Shown in pieces: positions 38,008 to 49,700 of a stretch of 64,000 bases of DNA. The stretch is from Apostichopus japonicus. Its lineage: Eukaryota > Echinodermata > Holothuroidea > Aspidochirotida > Stichopodidae. The position numbers and the translations under genes are program-made. Below the pieces are notes generated by a model. The model was not told the origin of the DNA, searched no databases, and saw only the letters and a list, made by a program, of their open reading frames with translations. The DNA lies in NCBI RefSeq assembly GCF_037975245.1, contig NC_092574.1:11557213-11621212 (forward strand), in the 5' to 3' direction. Position 1 is the first letter of the stretch. Every line of letters starts with the position of its first letter.

Positions 38008-40553
38008 GATAGATAGATAGATAGCTGATTTATTCAGCCACATGCATAAAAATACAATGGAAATTGTTCAAACACAAGAGCTCTAAAACAGACATGAAAT
38101 TGAAACGCATAACGATGAAACACATGTAAAAAGTGATATTGCATGAGTAATAAATACCGGTAGGCTATCGACAATGGTATAAAAACATTGCGATAAAAGT
38201 GACAATGTAAAAAAGTACGAATGATGAGAAATATGTACAGCATGAACCATATAATGTATACTTGTATGATAAACAGAGCGCTAATTCAAATAAAACAGAA
38301 TTCAGAACAAATAAGACATAAGATACAGGGAGTGATAAATAAGTTAGCGACTATGATACACATTGAAAATCTTCACTGCAGATGGATAAAAACTGTTGGT
38401 AAAACGCTTCGAACCTCTAAAAGCTAGTAATCTATTGCCTGAGGGAAGGACATCGAAATGCACAAATGCTGGGTGGGAATGATCTTTCATAATACAGTCT
38501 ACACGCCTCAGTGCTCGCTCCTGATATAGTGAATGGAGGGACGGTAGACTAGTGCCAATTATATGCTCAGCACTCCTGATAACTGACTGTAGTTTCCCTA
38601 GATCCCTCTGACTCACACGACTAAACCAGACTAAAGTGTTTGTTGTTAAAATACTCTCTATTGCACGATAGAAATTCACTAAAATAAGATCACTAACACC
38701 ATAAGATTTAAGAGTTCGTAAAAAGAATAGTCTCTGACGTCCCTTCTTCAATATTTCATGTGAATTTTCATTCCAAGACAAATTTTCCATAATGAATGTG
38801 CCTAATAATTTGAATGTGTGCACCTGCTCTACAGCAGAACCATTTATGATCAGAGGGTCCTTTGTGTTTTTGTTACGCCTGAAGTCCACAATCAGTTCCT
38901 TAGTTTTGTCCACATTAAGAGTTAAGTTGTTGTCGTGGCACCAGTTCACCAGAAGGTTTACCTCATCACGGTAGTGGCTTTCATCAGTGATCAGGCCAGT
39001 CACTGTGGTGTCGTCTGCAAATTTGATGATCTGCGAGTTTGGGTGGACACAGGGGGGGGGATTTGAGTTGTAAAAGTGGGGGGGCAAACCTGCCAGCAAG
39101 ACTATCTAAGCGGAGCGCCACCATTGGTTGGCGCGTAGCGTACAAGAATTTTTTTGGCTTTACAAACCCTCCAGATGGCCGGAAACGGCACTTGCCGAGT
39201 ACTCTAAGCTGCATGTACCCATCCTGGAAATATGGATCTCATGTGTGCAATTGTATCTAGATAGTTAATTATCGTTTAAAAATTTGAAGAGGATTGATAG
39301 TAGAACATATGGTCAGATGGTGATGTACAACTTTTGTTATACGTCACTATCTAAGCAGAGCGCCATCATCGGTTGGCAAGGAGCTTCAAAATTTTTGATG
39401 AAAGGTACCCTTAGATCGGTAAAATTAACACCCATATAGGCTTTAAATTGCATCTAAACAATTAATGAACGTGTGTAAATTTAGGGAGGACGGATAGAAG
39501 AACTTATATGGTGATGTACAACTGAAGCTTATACGTCACTATTTAGGCGGTGCACCACCATCAGTTGGCGCGGCGCGTCGAAATTTAAGCAAAAAGGAAA
39601 TCCTAGATCAGCAAAAATGACACCTCTGGTAACAATAAATGGCATCTAGACAGTTCTTTCCCCCTAAAATTATTAGTATATTGTGCATTGGACCGATCAA
39701 GAATATGTTCAGCACCCACTTTGAAATTCTCCCCGCGGTCCCCAACTTCTTGGAGCACTTGGCAAATATCGGGGGATGAACATACCTTTACACCCCCCCC
39801 CCCCCTCTTACCGAAACTGCCGAGTGCTGTAGGCCTATACTGTAACAATGGATTTAATGTGTTACTGTGTTAGTGCCAATTTGTCATTTACATTATTCGA
39901 TTTGCATGCATCATTCCAGGATTTCGAGCAGTAAAGAAATTACATTGGTATTGCTATTGTATATTGTTGACACGGGGGGGTGTCATGTGTCAGTGTATTG
40001 AATTTAATCATTGATATACCCAATATGCAAATCTGGCTTTCGTAAATCGTTTCTCTGGATTTAGTTATTCAACGCATTCAGTAGAGCAGCAACGTTGAAA
40101 ATCAGTTCCTGAAGCTAGCACTGTAGGACATGCCGCGGATTCATCACATGCAGAATTGAATCGCTAGTTTGTTAGCTCCAGGATTCGTAAACTGTGCTGT
40201 GAACCATGTGCTAGCTCCAGCTCCAGTTATTCTGCATGCTTCATGTTACGATGTTAAACACAAATTCGACTTAGATTCAAACAAATCGGCCTATTGAATA
40301 GCTGTTGTGGGGGAATCATTTCGATTAAGGTTGTGCACATTTGTCTGCAAAAGCGACAAAAAAGTGAACTAAGGTCTGGGAAAAAGTGGGGGGCAAAAAA
40401 ATGGCAAATGCCCCCTCTTGCCCCCCCGTAATCCCGCCCATGGGTGGACGGCTGCACAATCATGTGTGAACAGGGAGTACAGCAGTGGCGAAAGTACACA
40501 CCCCTGTGGGGTGCCCGTTTTGAAAACGAAAGCCGCTGAATAATTAAAGTCTC
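38008..40553 (-). pseudogene. 5'-truncated LINE (Rex/CR1/L2-like RT) interrupted by a hAT-like insertion
   Basis: On the minus strand the RT reads GTPQGCVLSPLLYSLFTHDC at 40510-40450, is interrupted, and resumes at 39048 with PNSQIIKFADDTTVTG, then LTLNVDKTKELIVDFRRN, FKLLGTFIMENLSW, RRVDCIMKDHSHPAF, LLPSGNRLLAFR, ending at a stop at 38344. The 3'UTR ends in AATAAATCAG plus (CTAT)n at 38030-38008, typical of LINEs with short tandem 3' tails. The 5' end is truncated just upstream of the RT core, so it is inactive. Confidence 0.8.
39049..40441. mobile_element. hAT-like non-autonomous element inserted in the LINE, with 8-bp target duplication
   Basis: GGGTGGAC flanks it exactly (39041-39048 and 40442-40449). 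Removing the insert and one copy restores an uninterrupted LINE frame (AAVHPNSQIIKFADD). The ends are roughly inverted (ACAGGGGGGGGGATTTG versus ATGGGCGGGATTACGGGG). The body contains three ~200-bp units beginning with CTATCTAAGCGGAGCGCCAC-type sequence (39087, 39347, 39538), the same module seen at 7.3, 55.2 and 56.1 kb. No transposase. Confidence 0.85.
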
Positions 40554-41060
40554 ATTCCATTAAAAAAATCCTTTCCTAAATGGGTCTAGGCCCTGACTCC
40601 AAATATACTATATATACAGAACAAAACAAACAACTCCAACAATGACCGATTGATTAAAACATAAAGTAGCAACCACTCCCTTACCAAACAATAGAAACCA
40701 CAACCACTCCCTACCCAAACAATAGAAACCACTCCGTGTCCACAATCCTCAGTACTTAGCAATTCCTCTCCTTTAGAAATCCCTCCCTAATTGGCTCTTC
40801 GACCTCGGGTATGATTATGGCTATCCTGTCCAATGTAAATATATAAGACTTCATTTACCAGCAATTCCTTGACAGAACATAGATAACTTTTCCAAGAAAA
40901 AAAAAATGTCTATTCTATAAAAACAAACTTATTATCCCCCGTAGGACCTCTCGCCAGGTCGACCAGGGTTTAAACTTTTGATTCGATATCAACAACAACA
41001 ACAACAAAAAAACTTTTACTCGAATTAAAAAAAAAAGGTAACTAATTCATTTATTTCATT
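40554..41060 (+). other. Possible 3' end of the plus-strand LINE, with (CAA)n tail
   Basis: This AC-rich sequence resembles the composition of the LINE at 34-38 kb and ends in a CAACAACAACAACAA tract followed by A-rich DNA. It could be the 3'UTR of that LINE, separated from its body by the opposite-strand insertion. That is inferred from position and composition only. Confidence 0.35.
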
Positions 41061-41235
41061 TCATTTATTTATTTTTGTTCTATCTTAACATAAGTATGAC
41101 ATATGACATAGAAGGAGATAAGAAACAAAACTTGTGAAAGGAAGTGTACTATAGGGCTTGTCGGGTAGTGGCACTCTCTAAAAAACTTAATGTGGAAGAC
41201 ATCATGATTAGATTTTGGTTTCATTTAATCGATAG

Positions 41236-42821
41236 GTGGAGGTAGAGGAATTGGACACTCTTGCGCAAGATATCAACGGCTTGAAGTACTCTGCTCTGCC
41301 TCCATTCTAGGTATGTACTTATAATTATATAATAATAATCATAATAATAATAATAATAATCAATTTACTGTGTTTGAAAATAAACTTTTTTCTGCTTTGG
41401 ATGAAGATTAAGGATTCTTGTTTTTCAAAAGGCAAAATGCAACATGGACTATATATATAAGGATGAATACCAAAAAATTAAGAAAAGAAATAGGGTTGGG
41501 GGAGGGGGAATCAGGCAGAGACCATCATGCTACTACCCTGTTAATTTTGTGTAGGACCCTGGTTAGTTTAAAAGGAAGAAATCCCTTTAGTACCCTTGAG
41601 TTTCTGAAAGGTTTCTTCTTTAGGGTAACGGTGGAGAGACATATCGATGTTCTCTTTTGGGTCTGATCATCAGGAAAATGTAGATTAAACTGCCAAGTCC
41701 ATTTGGAACCTGGGAATTGAACCCTGCTACTGGAACAAATGTTTTCCATCAGAGCATAGACAATGATTCAGAGAAATATGGCATTTATATACAGTAAATA
41801 ATCTGTTGTTTTCTTTCCCAAATTTTTCTCTTTGGTTAAACAATGAGTGAAAAGATTAATTCAGTTGGAAGCAGCACCGCCCTTTTCACCCTTTTTTGGG
41901 GGGTGGGGGGGGTGGAGAGACCTATTAGCCCTTAGGGTCTGAAAATATTACAATAGGAGTATTGTAGTGGACAGGACAGACAACATTTATTTTTGCTCAT
42001 AGCTGAATGTATGATGTCCAGGGATCACAAGGAAGTATCAAAAGCCCGATCAAAAATGCTGTTTTTTTGTACTATCGAAATTTGTCAGAATAAAGAAATT
42101 GAAAGCCAAAATAAAAAGAGTTTATCTGGCCTTGTAGACTGCAATTGAACCAGTTTCTGTCTTCTCCAAATAATAGAAAGTGTGTATCCATTTCTGTTTG
42201 TGACAGCAACAACAAAAAATGACTGCAAATTATCAAGTTTTTGTAAACTTTCTTTATTCAGGGATTAAAATCTCAAATTCCACTCCAATATACCCCCCTA
42301 CTTATGAACTGTCAGGTACAGTAGCTCAAGCTGACAAATTTACTACAAAGATGAGAATAGGCATTATGTGGCTCCTAATTGAATGACATTTCTCACAACT
42401 AATTGAATTGACTTCCCCCACCCTCTGACTACTCTCACCCATAGAAAATACCCTCCACCCAAGAATACTTTAAAAAAAAAAAGGCCATGGCTTACCAAGA
42501 ACCTCTTTGCATTAATTTTCAGTTTCCAATGAACCTTCCATCAGCAAAGGAATGGCACAACTCGGTCTGAAGGACAATCAACCGCTGGTGGAAAGGCTGG
42601 ACAGGTACAACGCCAACCAGCCGGACCTTGCCGCCAAGCCCAACTTCACAGCATTCCCACCAGACTTAAAGCTGTCACCGTGCAAACTGCTCTTCTTTGA
42701 CATAGTGCTGAACCATATAGAGTTTCCCTCCTTGGACGAGAAACTGAAACAGAATAAATCGGCCGCGCAGGGGGGTTTGGGTGGGTTCCTGCATGGATGG
42801 TGGAGTGGTGGTGAAAAGTAA
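41236..42821 (+). CDS. SRP68: Signal recognition particle subunit SRP68, last two coding exons
   Basis: The terminal exon (42523-42821) follows the acceptor ATTTTCAG and encodes 98 residues ending at TAA. KDNQPLVERLDRY, FPPDLKLSPCKLLFFDIVLNH and EFPSLDEKLKQNKS correspond to the conserved SRP68 C-terminus, which binds SRP72 in the cytosolic SRP. The preceding exon (41236-41310, between TCGATAG and GTATGT) reads EELDTLAQDINGLKYSAL, matching the family segment just upstream (EL..Q....K.S.Q). To exit in the phase that the last exon requires, the reading must slip by one base near 41295-41300 (then ASIL-like), so this 75-bp exon carries an apparent one-base indel. The C-terminal tail GGFLHGWWSGGEK differs from the vertebrate tail. 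Upstream exons were not found in the window. Confidence 0.75.
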
Positions 42822-44630
42822 CTCTAGATTTTCCAAGATGTCGGAAAAAGGATCGAAAGATCGCGTCTCTCTGGGATCAAATGCGATCCCCAGTGGGAAT
42901 GTCAGCAGGCTAATAGGAGTAATATCTTTTACCAACCATGTTATTTTTCTTTTTTTACTCTCTTCTTTGGTCTTCGTTGTTACAGTATGTATGTGTTGGC
43001 ATTATACAGTTACATGATTATATCTGCATGTATTGCATGTCGTGGTTCCGGGTACATTCAGGTGAGGCACCCACAGATTGATATATCACATTTCATAAAC
43101 ATCCATCATAAGACCACAGGAATGACACACGTCAGGTCAAATGGGTTAGTCCAGGTTATTTGGAACTTAATCTGCGTCCGTGAGGTCTTTTGTATACATA
43201 AGCCGATAGTATTTGGGAGGGCTCTCACGCTTCTCCTGCGTGTGCTGTTATCATCTTTTATTTAAGTTTTATTTGATTTTATCTGTTTTTTAGTAGAGAA
43301 AACTACACCTTGTTGCAATGCAAACACAAAGATGGGGGAAGGCCAAAAAGAATAACACTCACTTTTTTAACGTGGCTTGGCCAAAAAAAATTGAAGAATA
43401 TTCAAAATGGGAATTGGAATTCTATATATGATCTGGTGTTTGTGTGTTAATCTCGTTTAGAGAAAAAGAAGGAAAAAACAGCATCTTTATTTGATGGGGC
43501 TTTAAAGTTTTAAAATGGGTTTGGGTTGTTGATATCTTGGTCTACAAACATTGTGGTGCTTGACCAACTGACACTTTATGGGGATGGTAAGGTGACTGAA
43601 TTTGATATTGGCAGGAGTTATGGATGGTAGTTGGAAGGACCAGGGGTGGGGGGGGGTGGTGAGGCAAAGGAACGAGAAGGAGAAATGAAAGTGAAGAGGG
43701 AGAATCTTTGAAGTGAATTTTCAGTTTGCAGTAGCACAGTTTTACTGAGAGAAACTTATTTAGAGAAACTGTCAATAATGCACTCTTCGTGTATATAATT
43801 TGGGGTGTGGTAGTCGGAGCGGGGAGGGGGGGGGGTGGCGATTGAGATGGCAATGAAAGGGAGCAACTTTTCCACATTTATGTTGTTTGTGCTATGGTAG
43901 TATCGTTTCCTTTTTCAAACTGGAGGGCAAAAATGTAAAAGTTAAGAGTTATCTAAAACTAATTCAAAATCAGATTTAGTTAGTTAATGAAAGTTAAAGA
44001 AAATTATATTGATGGTAGCAGGGGTGCCATGGTATTATTGTTAACTGAATCATCCATGGAAGGCCACCTTTTTATTGGGAACTTATTGTCAAGCAAACCT
44101 ATGGATTCAAGCCCTGTCTGGCTGAAGTAAGATTGGGTTATTATTTTTATCTAGGAGAAATCCATTCTTTTTCTCCTCATGTGAAAATGGTCTTCCAAAT
44201 GTTTAAAAAAAAATGTCCAAAAAGAATGTACCCGTGTGAATTGGATAGCCACCTGGTGTGAAGTAAAAGGCCATAGGGCATATCCCATATGTACATGTGA
44301 CTGCTTAGCATCATTTAATAACTGCCTTCCAGGCTGATATTATAAGTAATAGAAACATTATAGAAACTAACTGTCTGTTGTCACCCAACCATCTCAATAG
44401 TAGATGCAGGTATCACTAAGAATGTTTATGAAAGATTTATTGCATGTTTTGATTAGTATTTGATAAGGGATAACCTGTTACTGGATAGGTAGTTGAAGGG
44501 TATTAACTGTGGTGGGAGGGATGAAGAAACATCCTGTCCATGAACTGATTTGTCATTAAAAAAAAAAGAAGTTATTTCCAAGCATCTCTTTTCTTTCTAC
44601 CTTTTACTGGAGTATTGTAAAAGGAAAAGC
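42822..44630. other. 3' flank of SRP68, no recognised gene
   Basis: The start is presumably 3'UTR. The rest is AT-rich with poly-G tracts near 43640-43660 and 43820-43840. I saw no clear AATAAA in a good position, no repeat array and no protein-like frame. Confidence 0.45.
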
Positions 44631-44632
44631 AG

Positions 44633-44702
44633 AGGTTGAGTTTGAGCCAGGGACCTTGACATGCAAAAGCAAAAGTCTTTACCACTAGACCATTAGGTGG
44701 GC
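44633..44702 (-). repeat. tRNA-like sequence A (pol III A and B box)
   Basis: On the minus strand it reads TGGTCTAGTGGTAAAGAC (A box), then about 30 bases later GGCTCAAACTC (B-box-like). Stem pairing is not good enough to call a tRNA; it looks like a SINE head. Confidence 0.5.
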
Positions 44703-45017
44703 CTCTGGTTTCAAAAGCTTTACAAATATTTAAAGATCCTGCTGTTTGGACTTAGTTTGGACTTAGTTTTTATAAAAGATTTTCTCCACTACTCCCTCAG
44801 CCCCAGAATAGCTAGTCAGGGGGGAGGGGTGGCGGCGAACTCCAGTTGTCCGCGCCGTTACCTTGTCAGGGGGAGGGGGCCGCGACATCACCTTGTCCAC
44901 ACCTTTCCCGTCTCCCCTTCGGTACTCACCTTATCCACCTGTCAGGAGGAGGAGGAGGAGGACCGCCCACCTTCGGGATTCACCTTATCCACTTGTCAGA
45001 ACTCCTTTTGCTAATAC

Positions 45018-45095
45018 TCACCTGGGACTTGAACCGATGCAATCCAAACCAATCGCTTACTGAACGATGGAGCTACCAATTACACCATTTCGGTT
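45018..45095 (-). repeat. tRNA-like sequence B (pol III A and B box)
   Basis: On the minus strand TGGTGTAATTGGTAGCTCC (A box, 45087-45076) is followed by GGTTCAAGTCC (B box, 45034-45024). It is different from sequences A and C nearby. The acceptor stem is not evident, so it is called a tRNA-derived repeat, not a tRNA. Confidence 0.5.
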
Positions 45096-45129
45096 CCCTC
45101 TGGAGAAACTTCGTTTCTTATATTTATAC

Positions 45130-46570
45130 TTCCACTCCCTCCAGAGAGTAGAAAAGTAAAAGGCTCTGCCTGGACATGGACAGCAGACATGGAGCTTGTC
45201 TGGGAATCGAACCAGAGACATGGAGTTTGTCTGTCTCTCTCCAGTCCAGAGCACTACCAACTGCGCCACTAGAACTGTTGAGAATTAATGCTCGTTTCTA
45301 ATATTTAAACTTCAAAGTCCAGAATGGAATCAGTAAAAGAGCAAAAATATAAAATGCTCTGTCCGGGGTTCGAACCAGAGACATGGAGTTTGTCTGTCTC
45401 TCCAGTCCAGAGCACTACCAACTGCGCCACTAGAACTGTTGAGAATTAATGCTCGTTTCTAATATTTAAACTTCAAAGTCCAGAAAGGAATCAGTAATAG
45501 AGCAAAAAATCAAAATGCTCTGGCTGGGGATCGAACCGGAGAAACAGAGTTTGTCTGTCTTTCTCCAGTCCAGAGCACTACCAACTGCGCCATTAGAACT
45601 GTTGAGAATTAGTACTCGTTTCTAATATTTAAACTTCAGAATGGAAGAAGGAAAAGAACAGAAAATCAAAATGCTCTGTCTGGGGATCGAACCGGAGACA
45701 TGGAGTTTGTCTGTGTCTCTCCAGTCCAGAGCACTACCAACTGCGCCACTAGAACTGTTGAGAATTAGGGCTTGTTTCTAATATTTAAACTTCAAAGTCC
45801 AGAATGGAAGAAGGAAAAGAACAGAAAATCAAAATGCTCTGTCTGGGGATCGAACCGGAGACATGGAGTTTGTCTGTCTTTCTCCAGTCCAGAGCACTAC
45901 CAACTGCGCCACTAGAACTGTTGAGAATTAGGGCTTGTTTCTAATATTTAAACTTCAAAGTCCAGAATGGAAGAAGGAAAAGAACAGAAAATCAAAATGC
46001 TCTGTCTGGGGATCGAACCGGAGACATGGAGTTTGTCTGTCTTTCTCCAGTCCAGAGCACTACCAACTGCGCCATTAGAACTGTTGAGAATTAGTGCTCG
46101 TTTCTAATATTTAAACTTTAGAATGGAAGAAGGAAAAGAACAGAAAATCAAAATGCTCTGTCTGGGGATCGAACCGGAGACATGGAGTTTGTCTGTGTCT
46201 CTCCAGTCCAGAGCACCAACTGTGCCACTAGAACTGTTGAGAATTAGGGCTTGTTTCTAATATTTAAACTTCAAAGTTCAGAATGGAAGAAGGAAAAGAA
46301 CAGAAAATCAAAATGCTCTGTCTGGGGATCGAACCGGAGACATGGAGTTTGCCTGTGTCTCTCCAGTCCAGAGCACTACCAACTGCGCCACTAGAACTGT
46401 TGAGAATTAGGGCTTGTTTCTAATATTTAAACTTCAAAGTCCAGAATGGAAGAAGGAAAAGAACAGAAAATCAAAATGCTCTGTCTGGGGATCGAACCGG
46501 AGACATGGAGTTTGTCTGTGTCTCTCCAGTCCAGAGCACTACCAACTGCGCCACTAGAACTGTTGAGAAT
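45130..46570 (-). repeat. Nine-copy tandem array of a ~163-bp tRNA-like unit
   Basis: Each unit on the minus strand contains TGGCGCAGTTGGTAGTGCTC (A box) and, about 50 bases on, GGTTCGATCCCC or GGTTCGAACC (B box), followed by an AT-rich tail with GAGCATTAATTCTCAACAG-like sequence. AGAACTGTTGAG words start at 45271, 45432, 45595, 45751, 45914, 46077, 46230, 46393 and 46556. The 5' and 3' tRNA ends do not pair into an acceptor stem, so these are not functional tRNAs by eye. This is consistent with a SINE or tRNA pseudogene amplified in tandem. Confidence 0.85.
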
Positions 46571-46779
46571 TAATATTCGTTTCTAATATTTAATCTTCAC
46601 AACATTAGGAGGCAAATAAATAAAAAATCAAATGCATCCTCTGGTGTTTTAACTCAAGACAAGGAGTGTGTCTCATTTCTTTCAGTTTATTGAAAATTTC
46701 TTTGTACAAAACAATAATAAATATTCCAAATTTTACAACATAACTTTACAACATAACACAACATACAAATAGAAATGAT

Positions 46780-49700
46780 ATAGACAAAAAGCCTTTCCCG
46801 GTCTGATATTTACACGAAATTGGTGTATAGCAAAGACAAAAGTGTCTTCTACTCCACCTTTAATTTTAATGTCGATGGGTGTTTCAGAGAGGAAAAGAGG
46901 GGGTTTTCCAAATTGTGCACTTATATAAAGAACAGTTACGTATTTCTATCTTGAACTTTTGGGACCAAATATATCTCCCGAACGGAAGCAGATATGGACC
47001 TGGGAGTTGCAGATTTGGGCTCCTGAGCATCGATTAACCCCTGTTACGTCATTTGGGCGAAATCAAGTTTGGGTCAATTTTGGCAAAAATTGCAAGAGAT
47101 AGGTACCCTTACAGTTTTTATTAAATCAGGTTTTTTGCCTCCCACGCCCTCACACAACACCCAATTCGAAAATAAATTTCAGATTTGTAATCAGCGTGTC
47201 GCGAACTACCAGAAAAGATACACATTTATCGCTTTTGCGACAACAAGTTTTTTCGCCTGAAAAAAAGTAAGAGCGAAAAACTTTTACGACGAACAAAGGA
47301 TTAAAATCTTTTGTTGTCCCTAAAAGTTTTTCGCTTTTCTATTGTCCCTATGAAGTTGCAAACTGAGCGAAAAAAGTGTCATAAGAGGGCGCAAAGGCGA
47401 TAAATGTGTATCTTTTCTGGTAGCTCGCGATACGCTGATTACGAATCTGAAGTTTATTTTCGAATTGGGTACCAAAAAGAGGTACTTTTTCAACTTTTCA
47501 AGACAAAACACCTATTTTTGGCGCAAATAGAAATAATATAAACAAAAAGCCTTTCCCGGTCAGATAATTACACGAAGTTGGTGTATAACAAAGACAAGGG
47601 TGTCTTCTACTCCACGTCTAATTTAAATGTCGATGGGTGTTTCAGAGAGGACAAGAGAGGGGGCTGAAAAGAGGGGGTTTTCCAAATTGTGCACTTATAA
47701 AGAACAGTCACGTATTTCTATCTTGAACTTTGGGACCACGTATCTCCCGAACGGAAGCAGATATGGACCTGGGAGTTGCAGATTTGGGCTCCTGAGCATC
47801 GATTAACCCCTGTTACGTCTTTTGGGCGAAATCGATTTGGGGTCAATTTTTGGCAATATTTATTTGCGCCAAAAATAGGTGTTTTGTCTTGAAAAGGTAA
47901 AAAAGTACCTCTTTTTGTTACCCAATTCGAAAATAAACTTCAGATTCGTAATCAGCGTGTCGCGAACTACCAGAAAAGATACACATTTATCGCTTTTGCG
48001 ACAACAAGTTTTTTCGCCTGAAAAAAAGTAAGAGCGAAAAACTTTTACGACGAACAAAGGATTAAAATCTTTTGTTGTCCCTAAAAGTTTTTTGCTTTTC
48101 TATTGTCCCTAAGAAGTTGCAAGCTGAGCGAAAAAAGTGTCATAAGAGGGCGCAAAGGCGATAAATGTGTATCTTTTCTGGTAGCTCGCGATACGCTGAT
48201 TACGAATCTGAAGTTTATTTTCGAATTGGGTACCAAAAAGAGGTACTTTTTCAACTTTTCAAGACAAAACACCTATTTTTGGCGCAAATAGAAATAATAT
48301 AAACAAAAAGCCTTTCCCGGTCAGATAATTACACGAAGTTGGTGTATAACAAAGACAAGGGTGTCTTCTACTCCACGTCTAATTTAAATGTCGATGGGTG
48401 TTTCAGAGAGGACAAGAGAGGGGGCTGAAAAGAGGGGGTTTTCCAAATTGTGCACTTATAAAGAACAGTCACGTATTTCTATCTTGAACTTTGGGACCAC
48501 GTATCTCCCGAACGGAAGCAGATATGGACCTGGGAGTTGCAGATTTGGGCTCCTGAGCATCGATTAACCCCTGTTACGTCTTTTGGGCGAAATCGATTTG
48601 GGGTCAATTTTTGGCAATATTTATTTGCGCCAAAAATAGGTGTTTTGTCTTGAAAAGGTAAAAAAGTACCTCTTTTTGTTACCCAATTCGAAAATAAACT
48701 TCAGATTCGTAATCAGCGTGTCGCGAACTACCAGAAAAGATACACATTTATCGCTTTTGCGACAACAAGTTTTTTCGCCTCAAAAAAAGTAAGAGCGAAA
48801 AACTTTTACGACGAACAAAGGATTAAAATCTTTTGTTGTCCCTAAAAGTTTTTTGCTTTTCTATTGTCCCTAAGAAGTTGCAAGCTGAGCGAAAAAAGTG
48901 TCATAAGAGGGCGCAAAGGCGATAAATGTGTATCTTTTCTGGTAGCTCGCGATACGCTGATTACGAATCTGAAGTTTATTTTCGAATTGGGTACCAAAAA
49001 GAGGTACTTTTTCAACTTTTCAAGACAAAACACCTATTTTTGGCGCAAATAGAAATAATATAAACAAAAAGCCTTTCCCGGTCAGATAATTACACGAAGT
49101 TGGTGTATAACAAAGACAAGGGTGTCTTCTACTCCACGTCTAATTTAAATGTCGATGGGTGTTTCAGAGAGGACAAGAGAGGGGGCTGAAAAGAGGGGGT
49201 TTTCCAAATTGTGCACTTATAAAGAACAGTCACGTATTTCTATCTTGAACTTTGGGACCACGTATCTCCCGAACGGAAGCAGATATGGACCTGGGAGTTG
49301 CAGATTTGGGCTCCTGAGCATCGATTAACCCCTGTTACGTCATTTGGGCGAAATCGATTTGGGGTCAATTTTTGGCAATATTTATTTGCGCCAAAAATAG
49401 GTGTTTTGTCTTGAAAAGTTAAAAAAGTACCTCTTTTTAGTACCCAATTCGAAAATAAACTTCAGATTCGTAATCAGCGTGTCGCGAACTACCAGAAAAG
49501 ATACACATTTATCGCTTTTGCGACAACAAGTTTTTTCGCCTGAAAAAAAGTAAGAGCGAAAAACTTTTACGACGAACAAAGGATTAAAATCTTTTGTTGT
49601 CCCTAAAAGTTTTTCGCTTTTCTATTGTCCCTGTGAAGTTGCAAACTGAGCGAAAAAAGTGTCATAAGAGGGCGCAAAGGCAATAAATGTGTATCTTTTC

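Noticed and set aside
39049-39099. Extension of the minus-strand RT frame to an ATG at 39099
   Set aside because: Those residues come from the end of the inserted hAT-like element; the LINE frame really continues at 40442.
43542-43877. 111-residue Pro/Ser-rich minus-strand frame
   Set aside because: It runs over poly-G/poly-C tracts, with no signal peptide, splice sites or family similarity.
45130-46570. Nine functional tRNA genes
   Set aside because: A and B boxes are present, but the ends do not pair as an acceptor stem and no convincing anticodon arm is seen.
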